Of a DNA stretch of 6,775 nucleotides, positions 1 through 5,855 are shown in pieces. Both the position numbers and the translations under genes were made by a program. The stretch comes from a bacterium (lineage in GTDB: Bacteria > Chlamydiota > Chlamydiia > Chlamydiales > FEN-1388): NCBI GenBank assembly GCA_021811115.1, contig JAJZPP010000035.1, forward strand, positions 1 to 6,775. Direction: 5' to 3'. The first letter of the stretch is position 1, and the number at the start of each line of letters is the position of its first letter. The notes beneath the pieces were generated by a model. It had not been told where the DNA came from, did no database searches, and saw only the letters and a program-made list of their open reading frames with translations.

Positions 1-558
1 ATTGGAACTTCATATATTTTTGCCGATATAATCATCGAAGAGTTTAAGACGAAAAATCCTCTTCAGCTAATCGTTGATCGCTTTAAGAAGGAAAGCTCTT
101 TAATACCTGAAGGTCTCTCCGTTCGAGGTGAAGCGCCTTTTACAAAAGAAGTACTGGGTCGAATGCAAATTATTCCCTTTGAACCTATTCCCAGGGGCAC
201 CGATGGATTTCAAGCTGTCATACGACTCAAACTGGGCCCATGGCTTACAAATCTCAATAAAAATTTTTCCTCAGTACGTCAGTCTGCAGGCATTACGATC
301 GAAGATCCTGCAGCTATGGCTCGAGTTATAGAGGACGTCCGTTATGGAGAGGGCACAGATATGCGCAAAATTATCGCTTTTCTTGACGAAATTGCGATCA
401 ATCTCCTTTCTACTCGAGGATTGGTGACCACAAGTTCAGTACTCTTGTCAATCGGGTGCCGTGATAGGAATATATTCGTACAACGGTATCTTATTAATTC
501 AATGCTTGGACTCCGCGACCCCTTGGGCAAACCGGTAGTTTTGTTCACACCAACATGA
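1..558 (+). CDS. Unrecognised protein, C-terminal 185 residues (5' end outside window)
   Basis: The frame is open from the first base of the window to a TGA at 556-558, so this is the 3' part of a longer gene. The first internal ATG is at 163, but the reading frame and amino-acid texture continue upstream of it (for example IIIEEFKTKNPLQLIVDRFKK), so 163 is probably not the start. I do not recognise the family. What is visible is a soluble, mixed alpha/beta-looking sequence without a membrane segment, ending in a hydrophobic tail (DPLGKPVVLFTPT). Counting bases 1-540 by eye gives about 43% G+C, lower than lines sampled in the neighbouring genes, so it may differ in origin or only in constraint. 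It converges on dnaA. That it is coding is likely; its function is unknown. Confidence 0.7.
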   Translation: MGTSYIFADIIIEEFKTKNPLQLIVDRFKKESSLIPEGLSVRGEAPFTKEVLGRMQIIPFEPIPRGTDGFQAVIRLKLGPWLTNLNKNFSSVRQSAGITIEDPAAMARVIEDVRYGEGTDMRKIIAFLDEIAINLLSTRGLVTTSSVLLSIGCRDRNIFVQRYLINSMLGLRDPLGKPVVLFTPT

Positions 559-576
559 AGAAGCTTTTGCAAAACT

Positions 577-595
577 CCATTTTACGAAATGGTTT
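577..595. terminator. Candidate bidirectional terminator hairpin
   Basis: CCATTT (577-582) pairs perfectly with AAATGG (587-592) around the four-base loop TACG, which as RNA is a UNCG-class tetraloop on the plus strand. It lies 18 bases after the stop of the upstream plus-strand gene and is followed on that strand by only a short T run (TTTAGG). Read on the minus strand, the stem is followed by AGTTTTGC, a somewhat better T run for transcripts arriving from dnaA. The stem is short and A/T-rich inside, so strength is uncertain; position between convergent genes is the main support. Confidence 0.35.
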
Positions 596-655
596 AGGTA
601 AGGGGGCTCTTTTGGTTCTTAGGGGCCTTGCCTCAATGTCTTGAGTATTTACTCT

Positions 656-704
656 GAAAAGCCTCGCGCTCATGTCCCATGCTTTTCATGGATTATTGTG
701 AGGC
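656..704 (-). terminator. Weak candidate dnaA terminator
   Basis: On the minus strand, downstream of the dnaA stop, GCCTC (704-700) can pair with GAGGC (665-661), which is followed immediately by TTTTC. Inside lies a nested 5-bp hairpin at 691-677. The outer stem is only five pairs with a long interior, so this is a weak structure and could be chance. Confidence 0.22.
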
Positions 705-725
705 GAAGCGCTCATGGCCGTTTCT

Positions 726-2153
726 TTACCGACTCAAATCGGCTATCCGAATTTCCATCGAGCCAATCGTACTCCCCACATCGCTCGCTTTATCAGGAAT
801 GAGCTTTTCAACCTGCCGGATGGCAGACATAATCGTCGAATGGTTTTTATGAAAAAGCTCTCCTATGCGCATGAAGGGCAGCTTTAAGTGCTTTCGGATC
901 AAGTACATGGCCACCTGGCGGGGCAGCAGGAACTCGCGCGCTTGGGAGCGGCCAAGAAGGTCTTCCCGTTTGATACCGTACGTCTCAGCCGTAATATTCA
1001 CAATCTTTTCCGGCGTCAAGGCTAAGAGCTGCTCCTCATCAATCAGATCGGCCAACAGGTCTTTGATGTGGGCCAGCGCCGTGGGGCCCGAGGGGAGCGC
1101 CTGTCTCGATTTTGAGAGCGAGAGACGATAGGTGAGGGAGTCGAGCGCCTTGGTGCATGCTTTGGGAGTGGAAGGAAAAAGATCGGCGAGAGCGTTGGCC
1201 AGCTTGGGGGAGAGGGGGAAGTTGAAAAAATTGGCCTTTTTCTCGAGCAGGGTGGGAAAGAGCTTTTTGGGGAGAGGAGAGACCGGAAGAACCACCCCCC
1301 ATTCAAACCGACTGATGAGACGGGGCTCGATGAACTGGAGCTGCTGCGGAAAGCAGTTGGCCGAAAGGATGATCTGTTTTCCAGCCACATGCAGGCTATT
1401 GAATGTATGGAAAAACTCCTCTTGCGTCGCATTTTTCCTCGCAAGGAGGTGGATGTCATCGACAATGAGGACGTCGGTATGGCGCCACAGATTGCGGAAG
1501 GCTGCCATCTCACCAGCACGAATCGACTTCACCACATGCTCTGTGAACAGCTCTGAGCGGGCCATGATGACGGAGAGGCCTGCATGCTTGAGTCGGTGAG
1601 CTGTTGCGGTGAGCAGGTGCGTTTTGCCAGAACCGGATGGCCCGCACAGGTAGACCGGGTTTGGAGGAGCCATTCGAGTCGTGTCTGGGGCCACAATGGG
1701 GGAGAGTTTTGAGAGTCGGTCGGAGGCGAGGTAGGCGCACAGCTCGTCGAGAAGTTTAAGAACAATCGTGTTTTCATCGAGAGGGATGAAGTTTTCAAAT
1801 GTGGAGAATGGATTCAGTTCATGGAAGGCAAGAGAAAAGGCAAGCGGCTCTGCTTTGGATGGTTTGGAGGGCTTCTTGGGCGGGGCCGATTTCCCAGCGG
1901 TCTGCAGGCAGATGGCTATTGGCATGCCAAGAGGATCCAGGAGCCATGCGAGTCGTGGCCTCAGGTGTTCTTCAAACCAGAGGGCTTGGAACGAATCCTT
2001 TGCTTCCAGAATGATTTTCTGCTTACCGGTCGACTTGACGGTCAAGCTTCTGACCCACCGCTCGACAGTCTCCTTCCCTAGTTCGCGTTCGAGGTGGAGC
2101 ACAAATGTGTTCCAACAGGAGAGGAGACTACTGTCGAGGATGGCGTGGGTCAC
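726..2153 (-). CDS. dnaA: DnaA-family replication initiator ATPase, chlamydial DnaA-1 type
   Basis: AAA+ protein of the DnaA family, which binds ATP and DnaA boxes to open the replication origin. From a GTG start at 2153 it has 475 residues. Domain I is at about 12-75 (CWNTFVLHLEREL, then DSFQALWFEEHLR), a Lys/Pro linker at 88-103, Walker A GPSGSGKT at 171-178, Walker B VLIVDDIHLL at 228-237, sensor 1 at 262-266 (ILSAN), box VII Arg-finger LISRFEWG at 279-286 (R282), and the C-terminal signature at 400-445 (GRSQAREFLLPRQVAMY, then HKNHST). Blocks such as LFTEH and ATQEEFFHTFNSL match CT250-type DnaA from memory. Oddities: the sensor-2 arginine position reads Lys331, and the Asp of the usual DHTT motif is Asn436. 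GTG at 2153 is preferred because it overlaps the yidC TGA (GTGA), has AAGAGAG seven bases upstream, and puts domain I near the N-terminus; the frame extends 73 codons further, to 2372, inside yidC. Many chlamydiae carry a second, more canonical dnaA elsewhere. Confidence 0.93.
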   Translation of the reverse strand: MTHAILDSSLLSCWNTFVLHLERELGKETVERWVRSLTVKSTGKQKIILEAKDSFQALWFEEHLRPRLAWLLDPLGMPIAICLQTAGKSAPPKKPSKPSKAEPLAFSLAFHELNPFSTFENFIPLDENTIVLKLLDELCAYLASDRLSKLSPIVAPDTTRMAPPNPVYLCGPSGSGKTHLLTATAHRLKHAGLSVIMARSELFTEHVVKSIRAGEMAAFRNLWRHTDVLIVDDIHLLARKNATQEEFFHTFNSLHVAGKQIILSANCFPQQLQFIEPRLISRFEWGVVLPVSPLPKKLFPTLLEKKANFFNFPLSPKLANALADLFPSTPKACTKALDSLTYRLSLSKSRQALPSGPTALAHIKDLLADLIDEEQLLALTPEKIVNITAETYGIKREDLLGRSQAREFLLPRQVAMYLIRKHLKLPFMRIGELFHKNHSTIMSAIRQVEKLIPDKASDVGSTIGSMEIRIADLSR

Positions 2154-3961
2154 GATTTGGCTCTCTTCATCGCTTTGTTTGTCCACCACTGTTGAACGAT
2201 ACCAAGCAGCATAGAAGAGATCCAGTAGATATTGAGCCCCGATGGAAATTGGTAGAACAGCACCGTCATGACCACTGTCATGATGTTGCCCATCGCCCGC
2301 TGCTGCCGCTGCTGATCGGTCCAGTCCTGTGGATTCTTGGGGAGATTGGCCGACATGTTTTGCTGTACCCACATGGTCCCTCCCAGAATTATCGGGAGGA
2401 GGTGCAGTTGGTGGCCGAGGAGGAAGATATGGTATTTCCAGTCAAGGGCTACATCTGGGGCCGATAGATCGTTGATCCACCCTGGAATGAATGGGGCGCC
2501 TCTGAGTGCAAAGGAGGTTTTCAGGAGGTCAAACATCCCTATCAGGAAGGGCATTTGGATGAGGAGGGGAAGGCAGCCTGAGAAGGGATTGACCTTCTTC
2601 TCCCGATAGAGCGCCATGATCTCCAGTTGAGCTTTCTTGGGGTCTTTTTTGTGTTTCTCTTGGATCGCTTTTACGAGGGGGGCGATCTCTTGCATCCCTC
2701 GCATTGAGCGCATCGACCACTGGTTCAAGGGGTACATGAGAATGCGCAACACAACCGTGGTGAGGATGATGGAGAAGCCCCACGAGTTGGTGAGGGCATG
2801 GCACAGCTTCATGATGATGAAGAGGAAATCGGCAAAAGGCTCAGAAATGAAGGCAAACCACCCATGGAAGGTCTGGCAGGAGAGGTAGTTGGTCGGTTTA
2901 TGCTCGTCTGCGAGGCTGCTGGCGTCGATCGTTTTGAGCACGGATTCAGCAAAGGGGCCAGCAAAGTAGCGCAGCTTCATCGTTGGGGAGGCTTGGGAGA
3001 AGGGGATTGTGGCTTCAAAGCCGGGCAGCTCTTCGGCCGTGTGGTGGGACTGGGCTTGGTCAAGGAGCAGCAGTCGAGTGGGGGCTTCTGTGCCAGGAAC
3101 CCGTGCAAAGGTCATGCCGTTTCCTTGTCCGCCAAGCGGGTCGAGGATAATGCCAAAGAACCCATTGGAATCGCACACCCAGTCTGGCTGGATGGAGGTG
3201 CTCGAAAAGGTGGTCTTGGGCAGATCTACAAGCTCTACAGAGGCTTTGTCCCCGCGAATAATGCGGTACTTGAGCGCAGCACCACTGGAGCCGGCGACCC
3301 ATTCAATCTCAGGGATGCCACTGGTCAGGCTGATATCCTTTCGGTCCCCATCAATGGAAATCTCCACATTGAGGCAGTACGGGTAGCGGGCTGGATCTTT
3401 TGGGAAGGAAAAGGTCTTGGTAATGCGCCGGTGGGGCTGTTTTGCCTCCAGCGTGATGGAGGCGGGGGTAAAGGAGGTGACGGTGTAGGGCAGGGAGGCT
3501 ACTTCTGGGAAGGGGGACGAAAGGTTGAGCGCATCGTATTGGGGGGAGAGTTCTCGGCGTAGGAGAGGAAGGTATCCTCCTATCTGTTGGGGGAGAGGGG
3601 CTCCTGTTGCGGTCTTGGCTTCGACACCAGGAAATCGGTCGGCTTGGGGGAGTTGGGCTTGTAGTTGCCGATCATGCTCAACAGGGAGGACAACGCTCTT
3701 CGGGAACTGCGGACTTTTAAAGGGAAGGTTGATCTCGACGATTGAGCCACCACGCGAGGAGACGACGATCTGTTGGTAGGGGCTTTCGAGAACAAAATAG
3801 GCAGGTTTTTCTTGTCCGAAAGCCTCCTCCGTATGCGATACTGGTGGCGGTAAGGCCACCGTCTCTTGAGGCTTTTGTGCCATCGGAGGAGTAAACCACG
3901 CCCTCACGAGAAGGAAGGCAAAGGTTACTGAAATGAGAAAGAGAAGAGTTCGTTTATCCAT
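2150..3961 (-). CDS. yidC: YidC/Oxa1-family membrane protein insertase
   Basis: Inserts and folds inner-membrane proteins, with or beside SecYEG. The 603-residue product has an N-terminal membrane anchor (LLFLISVTFAFLLV, 6-19), a large periplasmic P1 domain (about 24-360), then the conserved insertase core: a membrane segment at about 393-413 with the hydrophilic-groove arginine R406 (TTVVLRILMYPL), a basic cytoplasmic hairpin at 415-455, the family motif YREKKVNPFSGCLP at 452-465, and later membrane segments at about 463-482, 511-530 and 557-590. The tail is short and basic (KAMKRAKS). Length is near the 550-600 usual for Gram-negative YidC and, from memory, shorter than the roughly 790-residue Chlamydia homologue. 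I chose the ATG at 3961; a TTG at 3976 is also in frame but would only add MRGIT. It is the first gene of an operon with dnaA, overlapping it by four bases, and diverges from the kinase gene. Confidence 0.95.
   Translation of the reverse strand: MDKRTLLFLISVTFAFLLVRAWFTPPMAQKPQETVALPPPVSHTEEAFGQEKPAYFVLESPYQQIVVSSRGGSIVEINLPFKSPQFPKSVVLPVEHDRQLQAQLPQADRFPGVEAKTATGAPLPQQIGGYLPLLRRELSPQYDALNLSSPFPEVASLPYTVTSFTPASITLEAKQPHRRITKTFSFPKDPARYPYCLNVEISIDGDRKDISLTSGIPEIEWVAGSSGAALKYRIIRGDKASVELVDLPKTTFSSTSIQPDWVCDSNGFFGIILDPLGGQGNGMTFARVPGTEAPTRLLLLDQAQSHHTAEELPGFEATIPFSQASPTMKLRYFAGPFAESVLKTIDASSLADEHKPTNYLSCQTFHGWFAFISEPFADFLFIIMKLCHALTNSWGFSIILTTVVLRILMYPLNQWSMRSMRGMQEIAPLVKAIQEKHKKDPKKAQLEIMALYREKKVNPFSGCLPLLIQMPFLIGMFDLLKTSFALRGAPFIPGWINDLSAPDVALDWKYHIFLLGHQLHLLPIILGGTMWVQQNMSANLPKNPQDWTDQQRQQRAMGNIMTVVMTVLFYQFPSGLNIYWISSMLLGIVQQWWTNKAMKRAKS
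2161..2167 (-). promoter_or_regulatory. Ribosome binding site deciding the dnaA GTG start
   Basis: AAGAGAG on the minus strand, seven bases before the GTG at 2153-2151 and inside the last codons of yidC. With the GTGA overlap of start and stop codons it suggests translational coupling, with ribosomes ending yidC reinitiating on dnaA. Confidence 0.5.
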
Positions 3962-3984
3962 TGTAATTCCACGCAAAAATATAT

Positions 3985-3990
3985 ACTATA
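3985..3990 (-). promoter_or_regulatory. Candidate -10 element for the yidC-dnaA operon
   Basis: TATAGT on the minus strand within an AT-rich run (3976-3990), 23 bases before the yidC ATG, implying a short leader of roughly 15-20 bases. No good -35 hexamer is seen at 16-18 bases spacing, so the call rests on the -10 and its position. Confidence 0.35.
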
Positions 3991-4017
3991 CGCGATGAAG
4001 GATTTTTCTTTTATGTG

Positions 4018-4023
4018 TAGAAT
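4018..4023 (+). promoter_or_regulatory. Candidate -10 element for the kinase operon
   Basis: TAGAAT on the plus strand, 42 bases before the kinase ATG. A weak -35 (ATGAAG, 3995-4000, three matches to TTGACA) lies at 17 bases spacing. The whole divergent spacer of about 100 bases is AT-rich and must hold both promoters. Confidence 0.25.
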
Positions 4024-4054
4024 TGTTTTTACGATGATTTACGTGATGAGAAGT

Positions 4055-4059
4055 GGGGG
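4055..4059 (+). promoter_or_regulatory. Atypical ribosome binding site of the kinase gene
   Basis: GGGGG six bases upstream of the ATG at 4066. It is purine-rich and well placed but is not a standard AGGAGG, which contrasts with the strong site of the next gene. Confidence 0.4.
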
Positions 4060-4065
4060 TTTCAG

Positions 4066-5853
4066 ATGCGATTGGAAGAGGGGAGAACGCTTGGCGACTG
4101 GAGGCTCCTGAAACATTTGGGGCAGGGGGCTTTGGGCCATGTGTTTGTTGCTGAGCACAAGTTCACGAAGAAGAAGGCTGCCCTCAAAATACTTCCTGAG
4201 GAGTTGGCATCGGATCGTGGGTTCCTCACACGGTTTGAGGATGAGGTTGGCCTGATCTCTTCAGTAGAGCATCCTGGGATTGCTCGAACCTATAATGCCT
4301 CCTTCGTTGATGGGTACTATTTTTTGGCCACAGAGTGCGTTGTGGATGACCATCAGGAGACTAAAAGCTTGTCCCAATACTCAGGGTCGAGGCGGGCTAC
4401 CCAACAGGAGACGTTGAAGGTTGCGGAGCAAGTGGCTGAGGCGCTCGATTATGCCCATACAGCCAATGGGAGCGAGGGGCTTGCCCACGGGAACTTAAAA
4501 CCCAACAATGTGATGATTTCTGAGTCTACCCCGTCGGGACCGGTTGTAAAGATTGCCGATTTTGGGCTCTTCCGCATGATCGGGGCTGGCAGCGTGCTGA
4601 TGCGTAGCTACAAAGCGGCTGTGGAACAGTTTGGGGGAGCCGATCCGTTTCTGCTCTCAAAAGTGGGCCAGGATAGGTATCCAAGCAGCGCTATCGATGC
4701 CAAACAGTATGAGGAGTTGCTCTCATCCCTGGCTCAAAACCTCCTCTTCCTCTCTCCAGAACAGCGTCGAGGCGATTGGTCGGATCCGATCAGTGCCGAT
4801 GTCTGGTCGTTTGGCCTTCTCCTCTATTGGATGCTCTCTGGGACTATTCCGGAGGGGGCATGGGAGCTTGACACGAGGCTGACCAATATTGGGATTGATT
4901 GGGATGCCATTATCTCCTCGTGCTTGGCGCTTGACCCCGTGAAGCGGCCGAGAAGACTTGCTCCTCTCTTTGTCGTCTCAAAAACCCCACACGTGGCTCC
5001 ATCGGTAGTGATACCCAAGATGACAAATATGTTGACGCAGCCGCTCAATGTTCAAGAGACCCAAGACAAGCAGATTAAAGAGTACTCTCCTGAAAAACGG
5101 GATACCAGAGGCGTGCAGCCCATCCTCACTGAGACGGTGCTGATACACAAGGGCGTGTACAATCGTGGGTCCAATCAAGGCTGCCGCGATGAGATCCCGC
5201 GCCACCCGGTCCATGTTGATAGTTTCTCGATCGACATCCATCCTGTCACCAATGAACAGTTTGTCCGGTTCCTCGACTTCTTGGGCGATGAGAAGGATCC
5301 CCAAAACCACGATATCATCCGACTGAAAGATTCGCGCATCAAGCGTAGTTCGGGCCGGTTCGGTATTGAGCGTGGGTATGGAAAGCATCCGGTCGTCGGA
5401 GTGACCTGGTATGGGGCGATTGCGTATGCGAGTTGGGTCGGCAAGCGGCTGCCGACCGAGGCGGAGTGGGAGATTGCCTGTTGTGGTGGTTTGGAGCATC
5501 CTACCTATTCGACAGGAGAGACGATCGAGAAGACGCAGGCCAACTTTTTTAGCTCTGACACGACCCCTGTGATGAGCTATCCTCCCAACGAGTATGGTAT
5601 TTATGATATGGCTGGCAATGTGTACGAATGGTGCTTCGACTGGTACGAGTACAACTACTATGAGTACAGCTCTCAGGAGCCTGACAACCCCAAAGGTCCC
5701 ATTCAGGGAGTGTATCGAGTCCTTCGAGGCGGCTGTTGGAAGAGCTTGAAAGAAGACTTGCGGTGTGCTAAACGTCACCGAAATAATCCTGGAGCCGCCA
5801 ACGGGACATATGGGTTCCGGTGCGCTCAGGATGCTTGTCTTGAGGAGGAATGA
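4066..5853 (+). CDS. pkn1: Pkn1-like Ser/Thr kinase-fold protein fused to an FGE/SUMF1-like domain
   Basis: The 595-residue protein has a Hanks-type kinase domain (about 10-300), a linker (about 301-350) and a C-terminal FGE-sulfatase/SUMF1-fold domain (about 353-590). Kinase landmarks: GxGxxGxV P-loop at 19-26, anchoring K41 (AALK), helix-C candidate E60, DFG at 165-167, SPE at 230-232, and DVWSFG at 245-250. The catalytic loop reads HGNLKPNN at 141-148: K145 and N148 are kept but the catalytic Asp is Asn143 and the Arg is Gly142. The segment from DFG to SPE has 62 intervening residues, about twice the usual. FGE-fold landmarks: VTNEQF (394-399), VTWYGAIAYASW (446-457), RLPTEAEWE (461-469), YDMAGNVYEW (513-522), RGGCW (554-558), GFRCA (583-587). 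The two active-site cysteines of true FGE, just after the RGG motif, are not matched. No membrane segment is seen. Chlamydial Pkn1 shares this architecture; whether this copy phosphorylates anything is uncertain. It diverges from yidC and is followed two bases later by another gene. Confidence 0.88.
   Translation: MRLEEGRTLGDWRLLKHLGQGALGHVFVAEHKFTKKKAALKILPEELASDRGFLTRFEDEVGLISSVEHPGIARTYNASFVDGYYFLATECVVDDHQETKSLSQYSGSRRATQQETLKVAEQVAEALDYAHTANGSEGLAHGNLKPNNVMISESTPSGPVVKIADFGLFRMIGAGSVLMRSYKAAVEQFGGADPFLLSKVGQDRYPSSAIDAKQYEELLSSLAQNLLFLSPEQRRGDWSDPISADVWSFGLLLYWMLSGTIPEGAWELDTRLTNIGIDWDAIISSCLALDPVKRPRRLAPLFVVSKTPHVAPSVVIPKMTNMLTQPLNVQETQDKQIKEYSPEKRDTRGVQPILTETVLIHKGVYNRGSNQGCRDEIPRHPVHVDSFSIDIHPVTNEQFVRFLDFLGDEKDPQNHDIIRLKDSRIKRSSGRFGIERGYGKHPVVGVTWYGAIAYASWVGKRLPTEAEWEIACCGGLEHPTYSTGETIEKTQANFFSSDTTPVMSYPPNEYGIYDMAGNVYEWCFDWYEYNYYEYSSQEPDNPKGPIQGVYRVLRGGCWKSLKEDLRCAKRHRNNPGAANGTYGFRCAQDACLEEE
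5843..5848 (+). promoter_or_regulatory. Strong Shine-Dalgarno of the gene at 5856
   Basis: Perfect AGGAGG in the last codons of the kinase gene, seven bases before the ATG at 5856. It fixes the start of the downstream gene and suggests both are translated from one transcript. Confidence 0.7.
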
Positions 5854-5855
5854 GG

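Larger units (their letters stand above)
559..725. other. Convergent intergenic region
   Basis: This stretch lies between the stop of the leftmost plus-strand gene and the TAA of dnaA on the minus strand, so two genes converge here. It contains a 6-bp hairpin at 577-592, a second small hairpin at 677-691 (CCATG, five-base loop, CATGG), a flanking inverted pair GCCTC (661-665) and GAGGC (700-704), and a 9-bp direct repeat GCGCTCATG at 666-674 and 708-716. I see no convincing open reading frame and no tRNA-like fold. Its likely role is transcription termination for both genes. Confidence 0.5.

Noticed and set aside
666..716. 9-bp direct repeat GCGCTCATG (666-674 and 708-716)
   Set aside because: It is short, has only two copies and no adjacent integrase or transposase gene, so an attachment site or transposon target duplication is not supported.
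2154..2372. N-terminal extension of the DnaA frame to an ATG at 2372
   Set aside because: It lies wholly inside yidC, its sequence (for example SAAAAAGDGQHHDSGHDG) looks like an out-of-frame translation, and DnaA domain I begins only after the GTG at 2153.
2798..3562. 254-codon plus-strand open frame opposite yidC
   Set aside because: It is antisense to a well-supported YidC gene, its composition is a Gly/Arg-rich shadow, and no family motif is visible.
3954..3962. Possible DnaA box TTATCCATT at the yidC start, and weak matches such as TTCTCCACA near 6008
   Set aside because: Each has mismatches to TTWTNCACA, they do not cluster, and they lie in or at coding sequence; they do not support an origin of replication here despite the dnaA gene.
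5641..5673. Tyr-rich run in the FGE-like domain (residues 526-536)
   Set aside because: Aromatic residues are common after the NVYEW motif of FGE-fold proteins, so this is probably loop sequence rather than a phosphorylation tail.
4978..5778. 266-codon minus-strand open frame opposite the FGE-like domain
   Set aside because: It is antisense to clear FGE-fold motifs and has no recognisable motif or convincing ribosome binding site; long antisense frames arise readily from this codon composition.
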